Source of the DNA: Heliocidaris erythrogramma
Lineage: Eukaryota; Echinodermata; Echinoidea; Camarodonta; Echinometridae
DNA: 64,000 nucleotides
Direction of reading: 5' to 3'
Assembly (NCBI GenBank): GCA_025617745.1
Contig: CM046853.1
Span: 53,097,021-53,161,020, forward strand
Shown here: one piece after another, positions 13,601-23,573 of the stretch
How the letters are laid out: every line of letters starts with the position of its first letter
Numbering within the stretch: the stretch's first letter is position 1
Made by a program: the position numbers and the translations under genes
Notes under the pieces: generated by a model
The model's database searches: none
What the model was told of the DNA's origin: nothing
What the model saw: the letters and a program-made list of their open reading frames with translations, nothing else

Positions 13601-16600
13601 GTACATAATTACCTCTGTGACCTTTGACCTTTGACCTTCAGACCCCAAAATCTAATCAGTTCATTGTCCCTCCCATATGCATACATGGGCCATGCTACAA
13701 ACTGATTAAAAAAAAAAGTTTTTAAGTTATCGCGAGAACAAAAAAGGGGACGGACGGACAGACGGACGACCCGAAAACATGCCTCCGGCACCCCCTACGG
13801 TGGGCGGAGGCATAAAAATATCTGACTTTTTGTTTAAAGCACCTGAAAATATCATCACAAAGTTTGACATTCAATTCATCACAAATCACTGAGATGTAAA
13901 AAAAAAAAAAAAACACCATTTTTGTAAAACAATAGTCCTCAACAATTTATCCTTGATTTTGTCTACCCCTTCTGCATTTGCTGGTTTTTTTTCAAAACAT
14001 ACATTTTTTTTCATATGGATCTACTTTTATAGACCAATGTTTTCTGTTTATTGTATATATGTATTTTATTGTATTTTCTTTTATATATGTATGTACAATT
14101 ATGTTTGGCATCTGTGGAAAATAAATTGAACTGAACTGAAGAACAGGAACTGTTCACGGATCATATCCCCTGTGCACATGCAGCCAGAAGGGTGTTGACT
14201 CATATCGATCAAAACAGAGTAAAAGCACTTCTGGCAGTTTATTTATTTAATTGTACATCCTTTATAATCTGCCAGGTGTTTGCATTAAGTATGGTTAGTT
14301 GAGACTCCATCTGTTTGAACCTTCTTGTTTTTACCTTTCCCAGAACTGAACTTAAATCTGTAAGGTTACCTACCCATTTATTGAGGTACGGCTAGGCACA
14401 AGCCAAAGCACCAAAAGTCATTTCAATGGGTTTGTATCCCACTGCTGCCACCATGATAGCACACCAACACTTCAATCACAACAGTATCATCTAATGAGGT
14501 ATGGCCCATTTAATGAGGTATGGCAAAGTTGATGGGGTGAACATAGACCAACAACAGCTAAACATAAACATGCCACAAAATAAAAGGGCAGCAAACAATG
14601 GAGCTGACATGTGAAAATTGTTAAGTTCATTATAGTTTGATCAAATCTTACCAGAGACTAGATGGCCCAACAAAGCCAGCTTTGTGGGAGTAGGATGGAC
14701 ATTGCAGCAGACCATAGAGGGCTATTACCCCCGTCCATATGGCAGAATACCAGTATGTAGTGAAGAACGCAAACAGGACAAATAACCAGTTGATGTAGAT
14801 GGATGCCTGGAATTCAAATATGATCACATTTTAGCTTTTACTATGCCGATAGTAACAACAAAATTTATAAATGAAGAATCTATTTGAACGAAAAAAATAC
14901 ACATAGGAAGTGCAGTTAGCAGTTCAGCGTTTACAACAGTGATGTTGGAACCGAGTGATCTTAGGCACAAAGCAGTGTCAGAGCACAAGAGACCTTACTG
15001 CAAAGAACTGACTTTTGTATTACATAATCCATGTCTAATACATGCTTTCTTAAGCATTCTAGGTATAATAAACACAAATCAAACTTCCAAATTTAACTAG
15101 TACAAGTATTCACATACAAAATATGAAAAAAATATAGTTCAGAGAAAGAATTGGACCCATAACACTTTGGAATCAATAACCTTAAGTCTTATGAAACTTC
15201 AGGGAAGCGGTCTGCGGCCTATTCACAAATGAACCAATAATTGAAGTGAATCGTGAATCTTACCCGGAAATCACCGAGCATCGTCTCTCTCCATTTGAGC
15301 ATGGCGACCTCATGAATAAGACTATTCTTGATCTCTTCCGTTTGTCCAGCTCCCAGGTCATGTCTGCCTTTTGTCTTCATATCAACAAAAGACTGAAAAA
15401 CAACCAAAAAATGTCAACATATGAATATCACAAAACACTACGGCCCGAATTCACAAAGGAGGTTTAAACCTAATCCATGGTTTAAACCTCCATAAGCGTA
15501 CTGAAATAGGCGTAAATAAGCGCACATTGCCCATGCGCGCGCAGAAAGAAAATATATGATTAGATCGGATCGGGCGTTTAAACCATGGTTTAAACCAAAC
15601 CTCCTTTGTGAATTCGGGCCTACATGTTTATGTATGCCTCACCTTTGGCTTTACATCGACAAACGTTTGACAAAAACTGCAAAAAACAAATAACAGAAAA
15701 AGGAAAAAAGCATATATATACTATGCTTGGAGTGCTGTGATTCATTCAATCTAGGATATGAGAATTTTGTAAAATTGTCTGGAATGTATTTCTTTAGACA
15801 AAGCATTTCATCTACAGCTGACCCTCTCGACCATATTAAATTCCTACCAGACTATCGGAACTAAAAACAGGCTAATGATTTCCAAAGCCAAAAGACACTT
15901 TTAAATGTGACATACTTAATCTAAACAGAATATCATTCAAATACATATGTACAGCTTGCCTTCTTTCATTGGGAATTGAATATGAACACATCAAGCAAAT
16001 ATGGTCCGGGTTGAAATTTTCAGGGTCTGTATGCATGATCAAAATTCAAATTTTTATAAAATCTAGAATTCAAATTTGGGTCCTGCTCGTCTAGTGAGGA
16101 GCACAGCTCTTACCTCTTGTCTCTTTGCCATGGGAACCATCTTAAGGATACACCTGTCAGCGATGCGGTAATCATCCAGAGTGTAGGCATCCCTCAGGTA
16201 CTGCCCCTTGAAGCGTAGTCTGAACTGGTGATCCTCCCGCCCCATCACATAGAGGATGTGTAGGAGTTTGGCCCTGATGCGAGCCAGGGTGTCCAGTGCG
16301 CTGCATTGCAACACAAACGTGTGCACCTGATATCAAGGAAAATTTTACATTAGATAGTGAAATGTAATGAACTTGGTATCAACTTTATTTCTATCTTACG
16401 TGCCATATACAAGATTTAGTAAGATATTTTGAAGAGAATAGAGATCGAGCAAAAATAAAATATTACATATCTATCCCAAAATCTTAGATTTAAGAATTTA
16501 AACCTCATCCTGTGCAGGTGGATTTGTAATCTTTAATGAGCCATCGTGAGCATGCAGTATACTGTAGGTAAAAAAAGATAGTTACTATCTACATCATTAG

Positions 16601-18587
16601 TATCACAGCATGAATACTGAAAATATCTTATCTTTACAAAACCTGTTCAGATCTATATATATACAGCTATCATATTTTCATATAACTTTCATTACATATG
16701 TATGGTATTGTTTGGACTCTATACAAGATAGTACCTGTCAAGAGCCTACTTCCAGCTTATTTCCATAACCCTTGTGAGATATCCACTTGTCAAAGTCTTT
16801 TGCGTTCACAAACACATTTACTGTCTACGAGGCCGTGACTCATTCTATTTTCTACAACTTTACAAGACTTATTTCGTTTGGGAATATGTTCCGCTGAGAC
16901 TATGTCTGGCTTCACGGAATCCCTCTACTACATACATCTGCAGACCAAAGTCTGCCCTACCCAATCCCGTTGGGGTACTCTGCCTACTAACAAAAGTTAA
17001 AATAACCCCAATTTTATGAAATTATCTACCATCAAACAGGTATTAAATTGATAAAAAAAATTTTGACATAATTATTACTTCAGCATAATACACGAAGGAA
17101 ATATTCATTGTATATATTGCAGAAATTTATATCCATATCACGTCATCGACGTTCCTTTAAGTACATGTAGCCATTTGGTGTTTATGAAAGTTCACGAAAC
17201 CTGTATATTACACTTGCTCAGATTGGCTGATGGACTATTTCCGTCGATCCAATCGATATGAATAAGGCAAAATAAAAAAAATTACATGTTTAGCGTCCCC
17301 GCCCGCTTCCTTTTTGGAGGCCGCTTTTTTTTTTGGGGGGGGGGGCGTAACACCCCCAAAAAGTGTAAATTTCATGATTTTTTTCAGGAAAAGTTGGTCA
17401 CTATCCATTGCATCTAGCCTATGTAAAAGCAGGCGTCATTTCCTAAGTCCAAGTGGTGATTTAAAAAAAAATATATGGCGGCCATCTTGGAAAAATAGCC
17501 AGCCGGTTGTTTTGGAAAAAAGGGCCGGTCGGCCTTTTTGGAAAAAAAAAAAAAAAAAAAGGGCCTCCTCCTTCCTTTTTTCCAAAAAGGCAGGATGCTA
17601 AACATGTATTTTTTTTTATTTGGCCTAAGCAAACATGCAAATAAGCAAATAAGCCTTTCATTTAAACCCCTTTTTGACCTTCATAAAGGATTAATAAAGA
17701 AAATAGACTTTTGTGTTGGTGGGCATTGGTGTCCCTACTACTGTAAATGCAGAAATATTCGTGGTACATTAATTTTCGCGGATTTCGCGCTATTTTCGGC
17801 GGGCGCAAATTCTAGAACACGCTAAAAAATTAGCACGATTTCTTATGCTTGTTTTCAATGGACGCTGCATTGCGCGCTTCATCTGATTGATATGTATTTG
17901 CATCCAATTCATTTTAGAGTGCAAGTGAGTAATTGTGCAGCGCGAATTCAAGAACCGCGAATATGTTTTTGGGTCGCTCAGCGCGAAAATTTAATCACGC
18001 GAAAATAACAGCGTTTACAGTATTATCAAAGTAACTAGGGCTAAGTAAAACATCTTTTTCTCAAATTTCTGTCTGTACAACTACAAGAGTCAAGACTATC
18101 AATGTATTGCAGTGACTGGCCTAGACAGAAAAATCCATCTGTTTGGAGGAGTTTTATAACATTTTTTGACCTTCGAGGCTCTCCTCCAAGACAATGTAGG
18201 ACTAGGAGAGAGATTCCGCGAAGCCAGACGTGGTCTCAGCGGAGCATATCCCCGAACGAAATAGACTGATTTTTCGGTCTATGACTGGCCGTGACATGCA
18301 TGAAGCAGGACGTTATTTCATATAACCTTGCACATGTATAAGTTGCATGAAGCAAACAAATTGAAGTGAAAAGTTATGCATCTTAAAAAGTTAATGTTCA
18401 TCATCATGTACTCTCCGCCGAGAAGATCCACGGCCCAACCTCGGTCAGGCCCGAGCAGCTAGCCGGAGCCGCGCGGCGGAGCAAACTAGTAGTAGTAGCA
18501 CCGGCAGTATCACTCTTGCTCAGAATGACGTCGAAAGTCGAAAAAAAAACTCACCACAAATGCACTGCTCTCGACGTAAAGAAGCAT
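4652..18587 (-). CDS. Ubiquitin-like, multi-pass membrane, armadillo-repeat protein (13 exons, 713 aa)
   Basis: Exons (plus coordinates, 5' to 3' of the gene): 18555-18587, 16114-16326, 15264-15392, 14652-14806, 12850-12943, 12073-12305, 9993-10082, 9036-9135, 8391-8667, 7831-7940, 7179-7283, 6329-6459, 4652-5123. All junctions are GT-AG, phases agree and the sum is 2142 nt. Residues 1-82 read as a ubiquitin fold: MLLYVESSAFV joins VHTFVLQ, followed by an alpha-helix and FRLRFKGQYLRDAYTLDDY, which matches ubiquitin's RLIFAGKQLEDGRTLSDY region. Residues about 126-265 hold roughly four hydrophobic helices (for example INWLFVLFAFFTTYWYSAIW). Residues about 285-555 are helical repeats of armadillo type (GGIRTLTTLLHSRNTRLVQEA). 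The tail is polar and acidic with two KVTAP-W copies. By inference it is a membrane protein with cytosolic Ubl and ARM parts. I do not recognise a named family. A possible poly(A) signal (AATAAA, minus) lies at 2220-2225. Exon calls are confident; function is unknown. Confidence 0.85.
5480..5674 (-). repeat. tRNA-derived SINE
   Basis: On the minus strand a tRNA-like head has box A TGGCTCAGTGGTAGAGC and a box-B-like GGACCCGGGTCCG, followed by a body with GATTAATGCCTTACC-type sequence (plus strand) shared with the copies at 9215, 42314 and 50983. It lies in the last intron of the Ubl/ARM gene. Confidence 0.7.
5747..5958. mobile_element. TACTGTAAA foldback MITE, copy 1
   Basis: About 212 bp with ends TACTGTAAAAGTGGAAATTT and its inverse ending GTTTACAGTA. 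The interior is rich in TTTCGCG/CGCGAAA blocks. It aligns over its full length with 62916-63128 and shares ends with 17739-18022. It sits in the last intron of the Ubl/ARM gene. Confidence 0.85.
6962..7000. mobile_element. hAT-like element end with poly-G tract
   Basis: CAGTGGCGAATCCAGGA followed about 15 nt later by a G run and GCACC repeats the left end of the complete element at 38884. No matching right end was found, so it is called a truncated end. Confidence 0.5.
9215..9402 (-). repeat. tRNA-derived SINE, degraded
   Basis: The body with TTGATGTCTTGCCAAAGGAC and the decayed head (box A in CCACTAGACCATGACACCTC, plus strand) match the SINEs at 42314 and 50983. The (TAA)n tail is not preserved; a related tail fragment lies at about 8715-8760. 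Confidence 0.6.
10421..11937 (+). mobile_element. TIR element with internal 325-bp tandem repeats
   Basis: The left end carries GCTCACCTGAG near 10442 and the right end CTCAGGTGAGC near 11918. Between them about 3.4 copies of a roughly 325-bp unit repeat (ATGTTTGAAATTTAC at 10681, 11005, 11332 and 11657), each with a C run of varying length. Just before the right end is a GACGACGCACGACGCACG-type microsatellite. It lies in the intron between exons 6 and 7 of the Ubl/ARM gene. No transposase is encoded; open frames in it are repeat artefacts. Confidence 0.8.
13018..13816 (+). mobile_element. TIR element with internal ~155-bp tandem repeats
   Basis: The ends are inverted: TTATGCCTCC at the left and GGAGGCATAAA at the right. 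Inside are three to four copies of a unit of about 145-155 bp carrying TGACCTTTGACCTT and CCAAAATCTAATCAGTTCAT (near 13320, 13476, 13620). A GGACGGACGGACAGACGGAC microsatellite precedes the right end. It lies in the intron between exons 4 and 5 of the Ubl/ARM gene. Confidence 0.8.
13960..14146 (+). repeat. Possible non-LTR retrotransposon 3' end
   Basis: A T-rich stretch ends in GGAAAATAAATTGAACTGAA, that is AATAAA followed by a short TGAAC repeat, a common form of LINE 3' tail. No coding remnant was identified upstream, so this is tentative. Confidence 0.35.
15442..15620. mobile_element. Foldback MITE, GGCCCGAATTCACAAAGGAG ends
   Basis: The left end GGCCCGAATTCACAAAGGAG is exactly inverted at the right end (CTCCTTTGTGAATTCGGGCC). 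Inner TTTAAACCATGGTTTAAACC palindromes extend the hairpin. TAC flanks both ends, a possible 3-bp target duplication as in PIF/Harbinger elements. It lies in the intron upstream of exon 3 of the Ubl/ARM gene. Confidence 0.85.
17739..18022. mobile_element. TACTGTAAA foldback MITE, copy 2 (longer variant)
   Basis: Ends TACTGTAAATGC and GCGTTTACAGTA are inverted. The interior has many CGCGAAA/TTTCGCG words like the copies at 5747 and 62916 but about 70 bp of different middle sequence. It lies in intron 1 of the Ubl/ARM gene. Confidence 0.75.
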
Positions 18588-18893
18588 CTTTCTTTGCTCA
18601 GCTTTGTTACACCAGTAGCTCTAAAGATTAGGCATAACTGTCACTCTGATTTTATACACGAGATTAGCACATAAGTCCGGGAAACTTCTTGGTAAATATT
18701 ATTATCGGACATTCTATGGACGTGACCCTTCTTCTTCCATTTTATAGTCAATCAATTATGCAAATGAGCGTCTTCATGACGTCATTGGTCCCAAGGAAAC
18801 CTCGCTGGTATCCAGAGATGGCGGTATGTAGGATCTCTATGCAAATGTATCAAAGTTATTTTACCCACTTTGTACACAATTGTTTTCTCCCCA

Positions 18894-18956
18894 CCCCCCC
18901 CCCCCCCCCCCCCCCCCCCCTCTCTCTCTCTCTCTCTCTTTCTTCTTCTTCTTCTA
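18894..18956. repeat. Compound microsatellite C(n)-(TC)n-(TTC)n
   Basis: About 27 C residues run into ten TC and then four TTC units. Length in an assembly is unreliable for such tracts. Confidence 0.95.
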
Positions 18957-20421
18957 CTCTTCAAAGGGCTGTGCAGCCTACCACGAAGATGAATTAAAGA
19001 TTGCAGGGGGTGCGAATTAAGAAGAGTATTGGTTTATTGAGATGAGGGCATAAATTATGCTGCAGGAGTAGTCACTGGAAGCACTGTGGATTGTCAACAT
19101 GTCCTATACAGTTGCCAGCAAGCTATTACTTTCTTGAATAGAGAGTTGGGAAACTCTTCACCTCACGATAACAATGAAAGTATAATCCTGACTTCTTCGT
19201 GAAATAGTTCATTCAAAAGTACTTAAAATTCAGGTTTTGATCCTTCTTGTAAAAAAGGGCTATTAAATTGGAAGGGTTATCAGTTTTCATCGCCCTCCCC
19301 AGCTCGTCAACGACTTCATCGATGCTGGGAGAGTTCTGACCAAACAGGTTAGCGGTAGTTCACTGAATACTCCAATCAATGTAAACAAACAAAAAAAAAT
19401 TTAAAAAAAATAATAAAGGCAGCCGTCCAAGCTGGAAAACTGTTCGTTTATTAGAATGAAGGAAAATCTTTAGGGCACATCGCCATAATATAGGCGTACA
19501 GGTAGGGGCAGGGGCTACTCCCCCGATAATTTTTTGAGCAACTTCACCACCGCATCGATTCCACAGCAATGTGCCCTAATATGTAATTTTAATAGATTTT
19601 TGCCATTATTATACGGATGTCTTTCTCTTTTTTTTACGGGGGGGGGGGGGGGTTCGCTTCGCTCGCTCGAAATGATAGTAGAGATTGGAAAGTTGATATG
19701 CGGACAAGAAGGGTCAGATCCCAAGACGAAATGTACTTGCATGCCCATTATCCAATGTTATCATGAAGCTTGTATAAAGGAAAGTCTCGCCTACCAAACT
19801 TGTTAAAAAAGCACATGCTTATATAGCATATGCATATGCTTTCCTACCTTCAGAGAGTTTCTTTTTCATCTCTTAACATTTGTCAAAATTTGCACGTACG
19901 TTCGGTGAAACTCTGACCCGAAGGATAAATAGCAATGAAAAATTCCCCCACAAGACAATGAAAAGTATCCAATCACAAAACATGCGGTTGCGGAGTAACT
20001 TTCAATTACCAATTACGACTTGTTTCTTTACCAGTACACAATTCATCCCACAGGTGTTTGGTGTTGGTGTTCACAGACATGTCGGATCGGATCGCCGTCG
20101 TGACCCTGAGGAAATTAGCCCCATGCACCAGATAACAAGATAACCATGGAACATTTTTTTTTACATACGTTTTCAGAAGGTTACAGAAGAAACAACGTGG
20201 AAAACAAAAGCGATACACAGATATTTATTTTCAGCCTCTAAACGATAACAATTTTGCTTTCAAATGTGTTTGCTGTTACATATTTTTACAACTGGATATA
20301 ATTTTAGGCACATACAAAGTGCTAAACAATTAAGGAAGGTAATAAAGAAGGGGTGGTAATCAATTAATAATAGCATGAAAAGAAAGTATGAAAATAACAA
20401 TGCGAAATGTAATCTCCTTCG

Positions 20422-20698
20422 CAGTGGCGTAGCGTGAGTCAAGCCATTGAGGGGGAACTAGCACCATGGGGGGGGGGGGGGGGGGGGGCGGGACACCAGT
20501 CTTATTTGGAAAATTCAAAACGAATTTACATTGATTTGGGGGAGCGTGCGGGAAGGGGTCCTATCGTCTTCTTTTCTCGTCCCTTTACCCTTACTTCCTT
20601 TCCTTTTCTCCCTTTCTCTCGTTTTCTTTCTTCTTTTTCTTTTCCCGCCCTTCGATTGGGGGAGGGCGGGCACGTGCCCGTCCTGTAGCTACACCCAG
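20422..20698. mobile_element. hAT-like non-autonomous element with 8-bp target duplication
   Basis: The left end is CAGTGGCGTAGCGTG; the right end, inverted, reads CTGGGTGTAGC. The flanks CTCCTTCG (20414-20421) and CTCCTTCA (20699-20706) are an 8-bp duplication with one change. A long G run lies near the left end and a pyrimidine-rich run in the middle. Confidence 0.7.
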
Positions 20699-21651
20699 CT
20701 CCTTCATGACAGACGCAGTTGGCCCAGTATACTATAGTATAGAGACAGGACAAAGTACACATAGAATAAAATCATGTTCTGTCCACTATTCCACTTCTTT
20801 TGCATTCCGTCTTGAAGAAAGTTTAATAATATTGTCCCCAATAAACTAACCCAACAACAACAATAACAACAATGTACAAAGGAATATGTCAGAGTCTCGA
20901 AAACAGACTAATGAAACACGACCTCGACCACGGAGCTCCGACCTGGATAGGAAGCCAAGATTGAGCAGCACAATTATCATCGTGCACTTGCGAACCTTTG
21001 TGTCATACCATTACCATGTACCCTTCGTACTCACTTCTACTGCACAGTTTACATTGTGCCGACATGCCCGAAGTATGTGCTGAGCGTCGCATACTGACGG
21101 GGACTGTACTGTAGCTAATAACAGGCTACTCTTCAATAAATCAATATGGTATGTATTATGTCAATAATATTCTAACTATCGCAGGTAATAATTTCTTGCC
21201 ATCTATTCGCACTATCGCTAGGATTATGAATATGGTGTGGTTATACTAAGAGCTATTATTGTGTTCAGTCATCTTTACTATTGCTTTATTGAATTTTACC
21301 ATAATTGACATATAACATGTATAATCATATTGTGAATGACTCTCTGATTTGTTTATTATGATATTGCTAATAAAAAAAGTATGATCATGTCATCATACCC
21401 ATGAGTCGAATTGGATATGCTCTAGCATTGTACAAGGCTCCTGAAATATATTATGTACTATCCCATATTCTATCTTGGGCAGGGAGGTGTGCTATTAAAA
21501 CCATATTCCCCTCCTATTCTTCGTTACGCTCCCGCATGCATTTATAATATCTGACCCTTATTTAGGAGGTCACAGAAAAAATACCGGTATTGTACCAATA
21601 ACTCATTGACTGTACAAAAGAAGCCTGTTTATTCGGGGAACGTGTAACTGT

Positions 21652-21853
21652 ACTCTCTAAAAAAAAATCGAGTGATCACTGACGTCACTCCCCGGGCGAG
21701 TGAAAATGGACTGAAAATAGAGTGAAAAGCACTCTTTTCTTTTTAGAGAGCACTCGATATTCACTCAATATTCACTCCTAAACAAGTGATCACTGACGTG
21801 ACTCCCTGGGGAGTGAAAATAGAGTGAAAATTCACTCTTTTTTTTTAGAGAGT
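21652..21853. mobile_element. Foldback MITE, ACTCTCTAAAAA ends
   Basis: ACTCTCTAAAAA and TTTTTTAGAGAGT close a 200-bp element. Internal GAGTGATCACTGACGT and GAGTGAAAATAGAGTGAAAA words occur twice. TA flanks both ends, which fits a TA target. Confidence 0.8.
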
Positions 21854-21910
21854 AAGTGTAAACTCCGTGCTTCCTTTTTATAGGAAGTGCAAATAGAAAG
21901 ATCGGAAACC

Positions 21911-22410
21911 TAAAGGCCAAGTCCACCCTAATATCAAGTTGATTTGAATAAACAGAGTAAAATTAAGCAAGCGTAACAGTAAAAAAATCACTGAAATCGG
22001 ATGTAAAATAAGAAAGTTATGGCATTTTTAAGTTTTGCATTATTTCATGAAACAGTGATATGCATAGCATGGGCGGTATGCAAATGAGTGAACCGATGAT
22101 GTCATGCACTCACTTTTCCTTTTGTATTTTATTATATGAAATATCATATATTTCATTTTTTTGCTTCAATAATGTAAAACATAGTTTGACTCCATATGGA
22201 ACATGTAAAATCGTCATTATTGTAACTTATTTTCATACAAGGAAGGGATTCTTTATTATCACATCTATAAAAATTTAAATATTTGAAAATTCAAAATGCC
22301 ATAACTTTCTTACTTTACATCCGATTTCAGTGAAATTTTTACTGGCATGCTTGTTTAATTTTACTCTGTTTATTTAAATCAACTTGATATGGAGGTGGAC
22401 TTGGCCTTTA
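21911..22410. mobile_element. Long-arm foldback element (AGGCCAAGTCCACC ends)
   Basis: Arms of about 115 bp are inverted with few mismatches: AAGGCCAAGTCCACCCTAAT at the left and its inverse ending GTGGACTTGGCCTTT at the right. Both arms carry AAGAAAGTTATGGCATTTT and GAAATCGGATGTAAA. Right flank TTAA and left flank CTAA suggest a TTAA target that has lost one base match. The arm core resembles that of 48340-48873. Confidence 0.85.
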
Positions 22411-23573
22411 ATGACATGTCTACTCCTCATACCCTATTAACCATTAGACCATGAATATGCCATATGTCACAATTCTAATCAGCACTTCAGTACTGTTAAT
22501 AAGTCATTGTGTTGATGTGAATTGCAGGGATTAATAATATCATGAATTTTGGGATGATACGTGCACAGACGGTTTACAATACTAGTGTCGGTAGATTCTG
22601 AGGTACATGATTACAGCGCGCGATGCGACGGAGGCTTCAGTCGAGGGGCATTTCTATCAGCAAAATTAGACAATATCAAGCCTTGATTCAAGTTGCTCGA
22701 CTCGGCAAATTTTGAGAACCATTTCTTTATTTGCCTGTTAGAAAATTGTCTCTTTCTGCTAACTTGTCAATGTTGTATATAGCTTGCAACATAGGACATA
22801 GTGTAACAATTATAACTCCATTTATGTTATGAGATTCAATACAAATATAATGCTATTCATTTCAGTATTTGTATGTAATTAAATAAAAGTGAACAATATT
22901 CTCAAATATTTTAATATACCAGCAAAGGTCACTAGATCTAAACTGCCTACAATTAATTTGAATTGAAGACGTCATATCCCATGCGCTCCTCATTTAAGTC
23001 CTCTTATAATACTGTGCCGACGGGGATGTTTTGAGATTTGCTGTCTTTTCACACAAAATAACTAACATTCGTTAGAAAATATTTTACATAAGTTTTTGAA
23101 ATGTTAATCGAGATTTGAAATCAAAATCATTAAAGTGTTCCAAATGATCTAAATTTCGGATCTTATTTCTTCCTTCTTGAGAATTCTTTATTGTTGTTGT
23201 TGATACTGTTGCCTTTGTTATTGCTGTTATTTTCATCATCATTGTTAGCATGATCAACTCTTTTCAATTTCTCATCATCACTTTTATCACTACCATCATT
23301 GTCATTATCGTCATTATCATTATCAACATTGTCGTCATAAATCACAAAAATCAAAACCTGAAAAAAGGACTCGTTACTAAATTACTCTATTTTTTTGGTT
23401 TATCAGATTGGGTCTCATCACATCGATGGAGTAACATTTTTGGAAGTAAAGCGGTGAACCGGCTCAACAACATCTCTGCCCTAAGCAGTGCTAGTGACGA
23501 CGAACTCTTTAACAATTCTGCACCCTAATCAGCAACTAAACCCAATGCTTGGACATGCCGTGATATAAACGAT

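Larger units (their letters stand above)
18588..23573. other. Intergenic region between the Ubl/ARM and sulfotransferase genes
   Basis: Presumably holds the promoters of two divergent genes (minus gene starting at 18587, plus gene at 23574), but no clear TATA box or initiator could be assigned. Contents seen: a C/CT/CTT microsatellite (18894-18956), a hAT-like element (20422-20698), a foldback MITE (21652-21853), a longer foldback element (21911-22410) and a CAT/ATT-rich simple-sequence stretch (23170-23345). Confidence 0.5.

Noticed and set aside
16504..16561. Exon-like segment ILHAHDGSLKITNPPAQDE with AG and GT borders, between exons 1 and 2 of the Ubl/ARM gene
   Set aside because: Its 58-nt length breaks the frame between two phase-0 junctions, and direct joining of exons 1 and 2 already gives an unbroken ubiquitin-like fold. 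An alternative 5' exon is not excluded.
23163..23528. Open frames just upstream of the sulfotransferase, including an Ile-rich 92-codon frame
   Set aside because: They arise from CAT/ATT simple sequence; the sulfotransferase already has its own start and membrane anchor at 23574.
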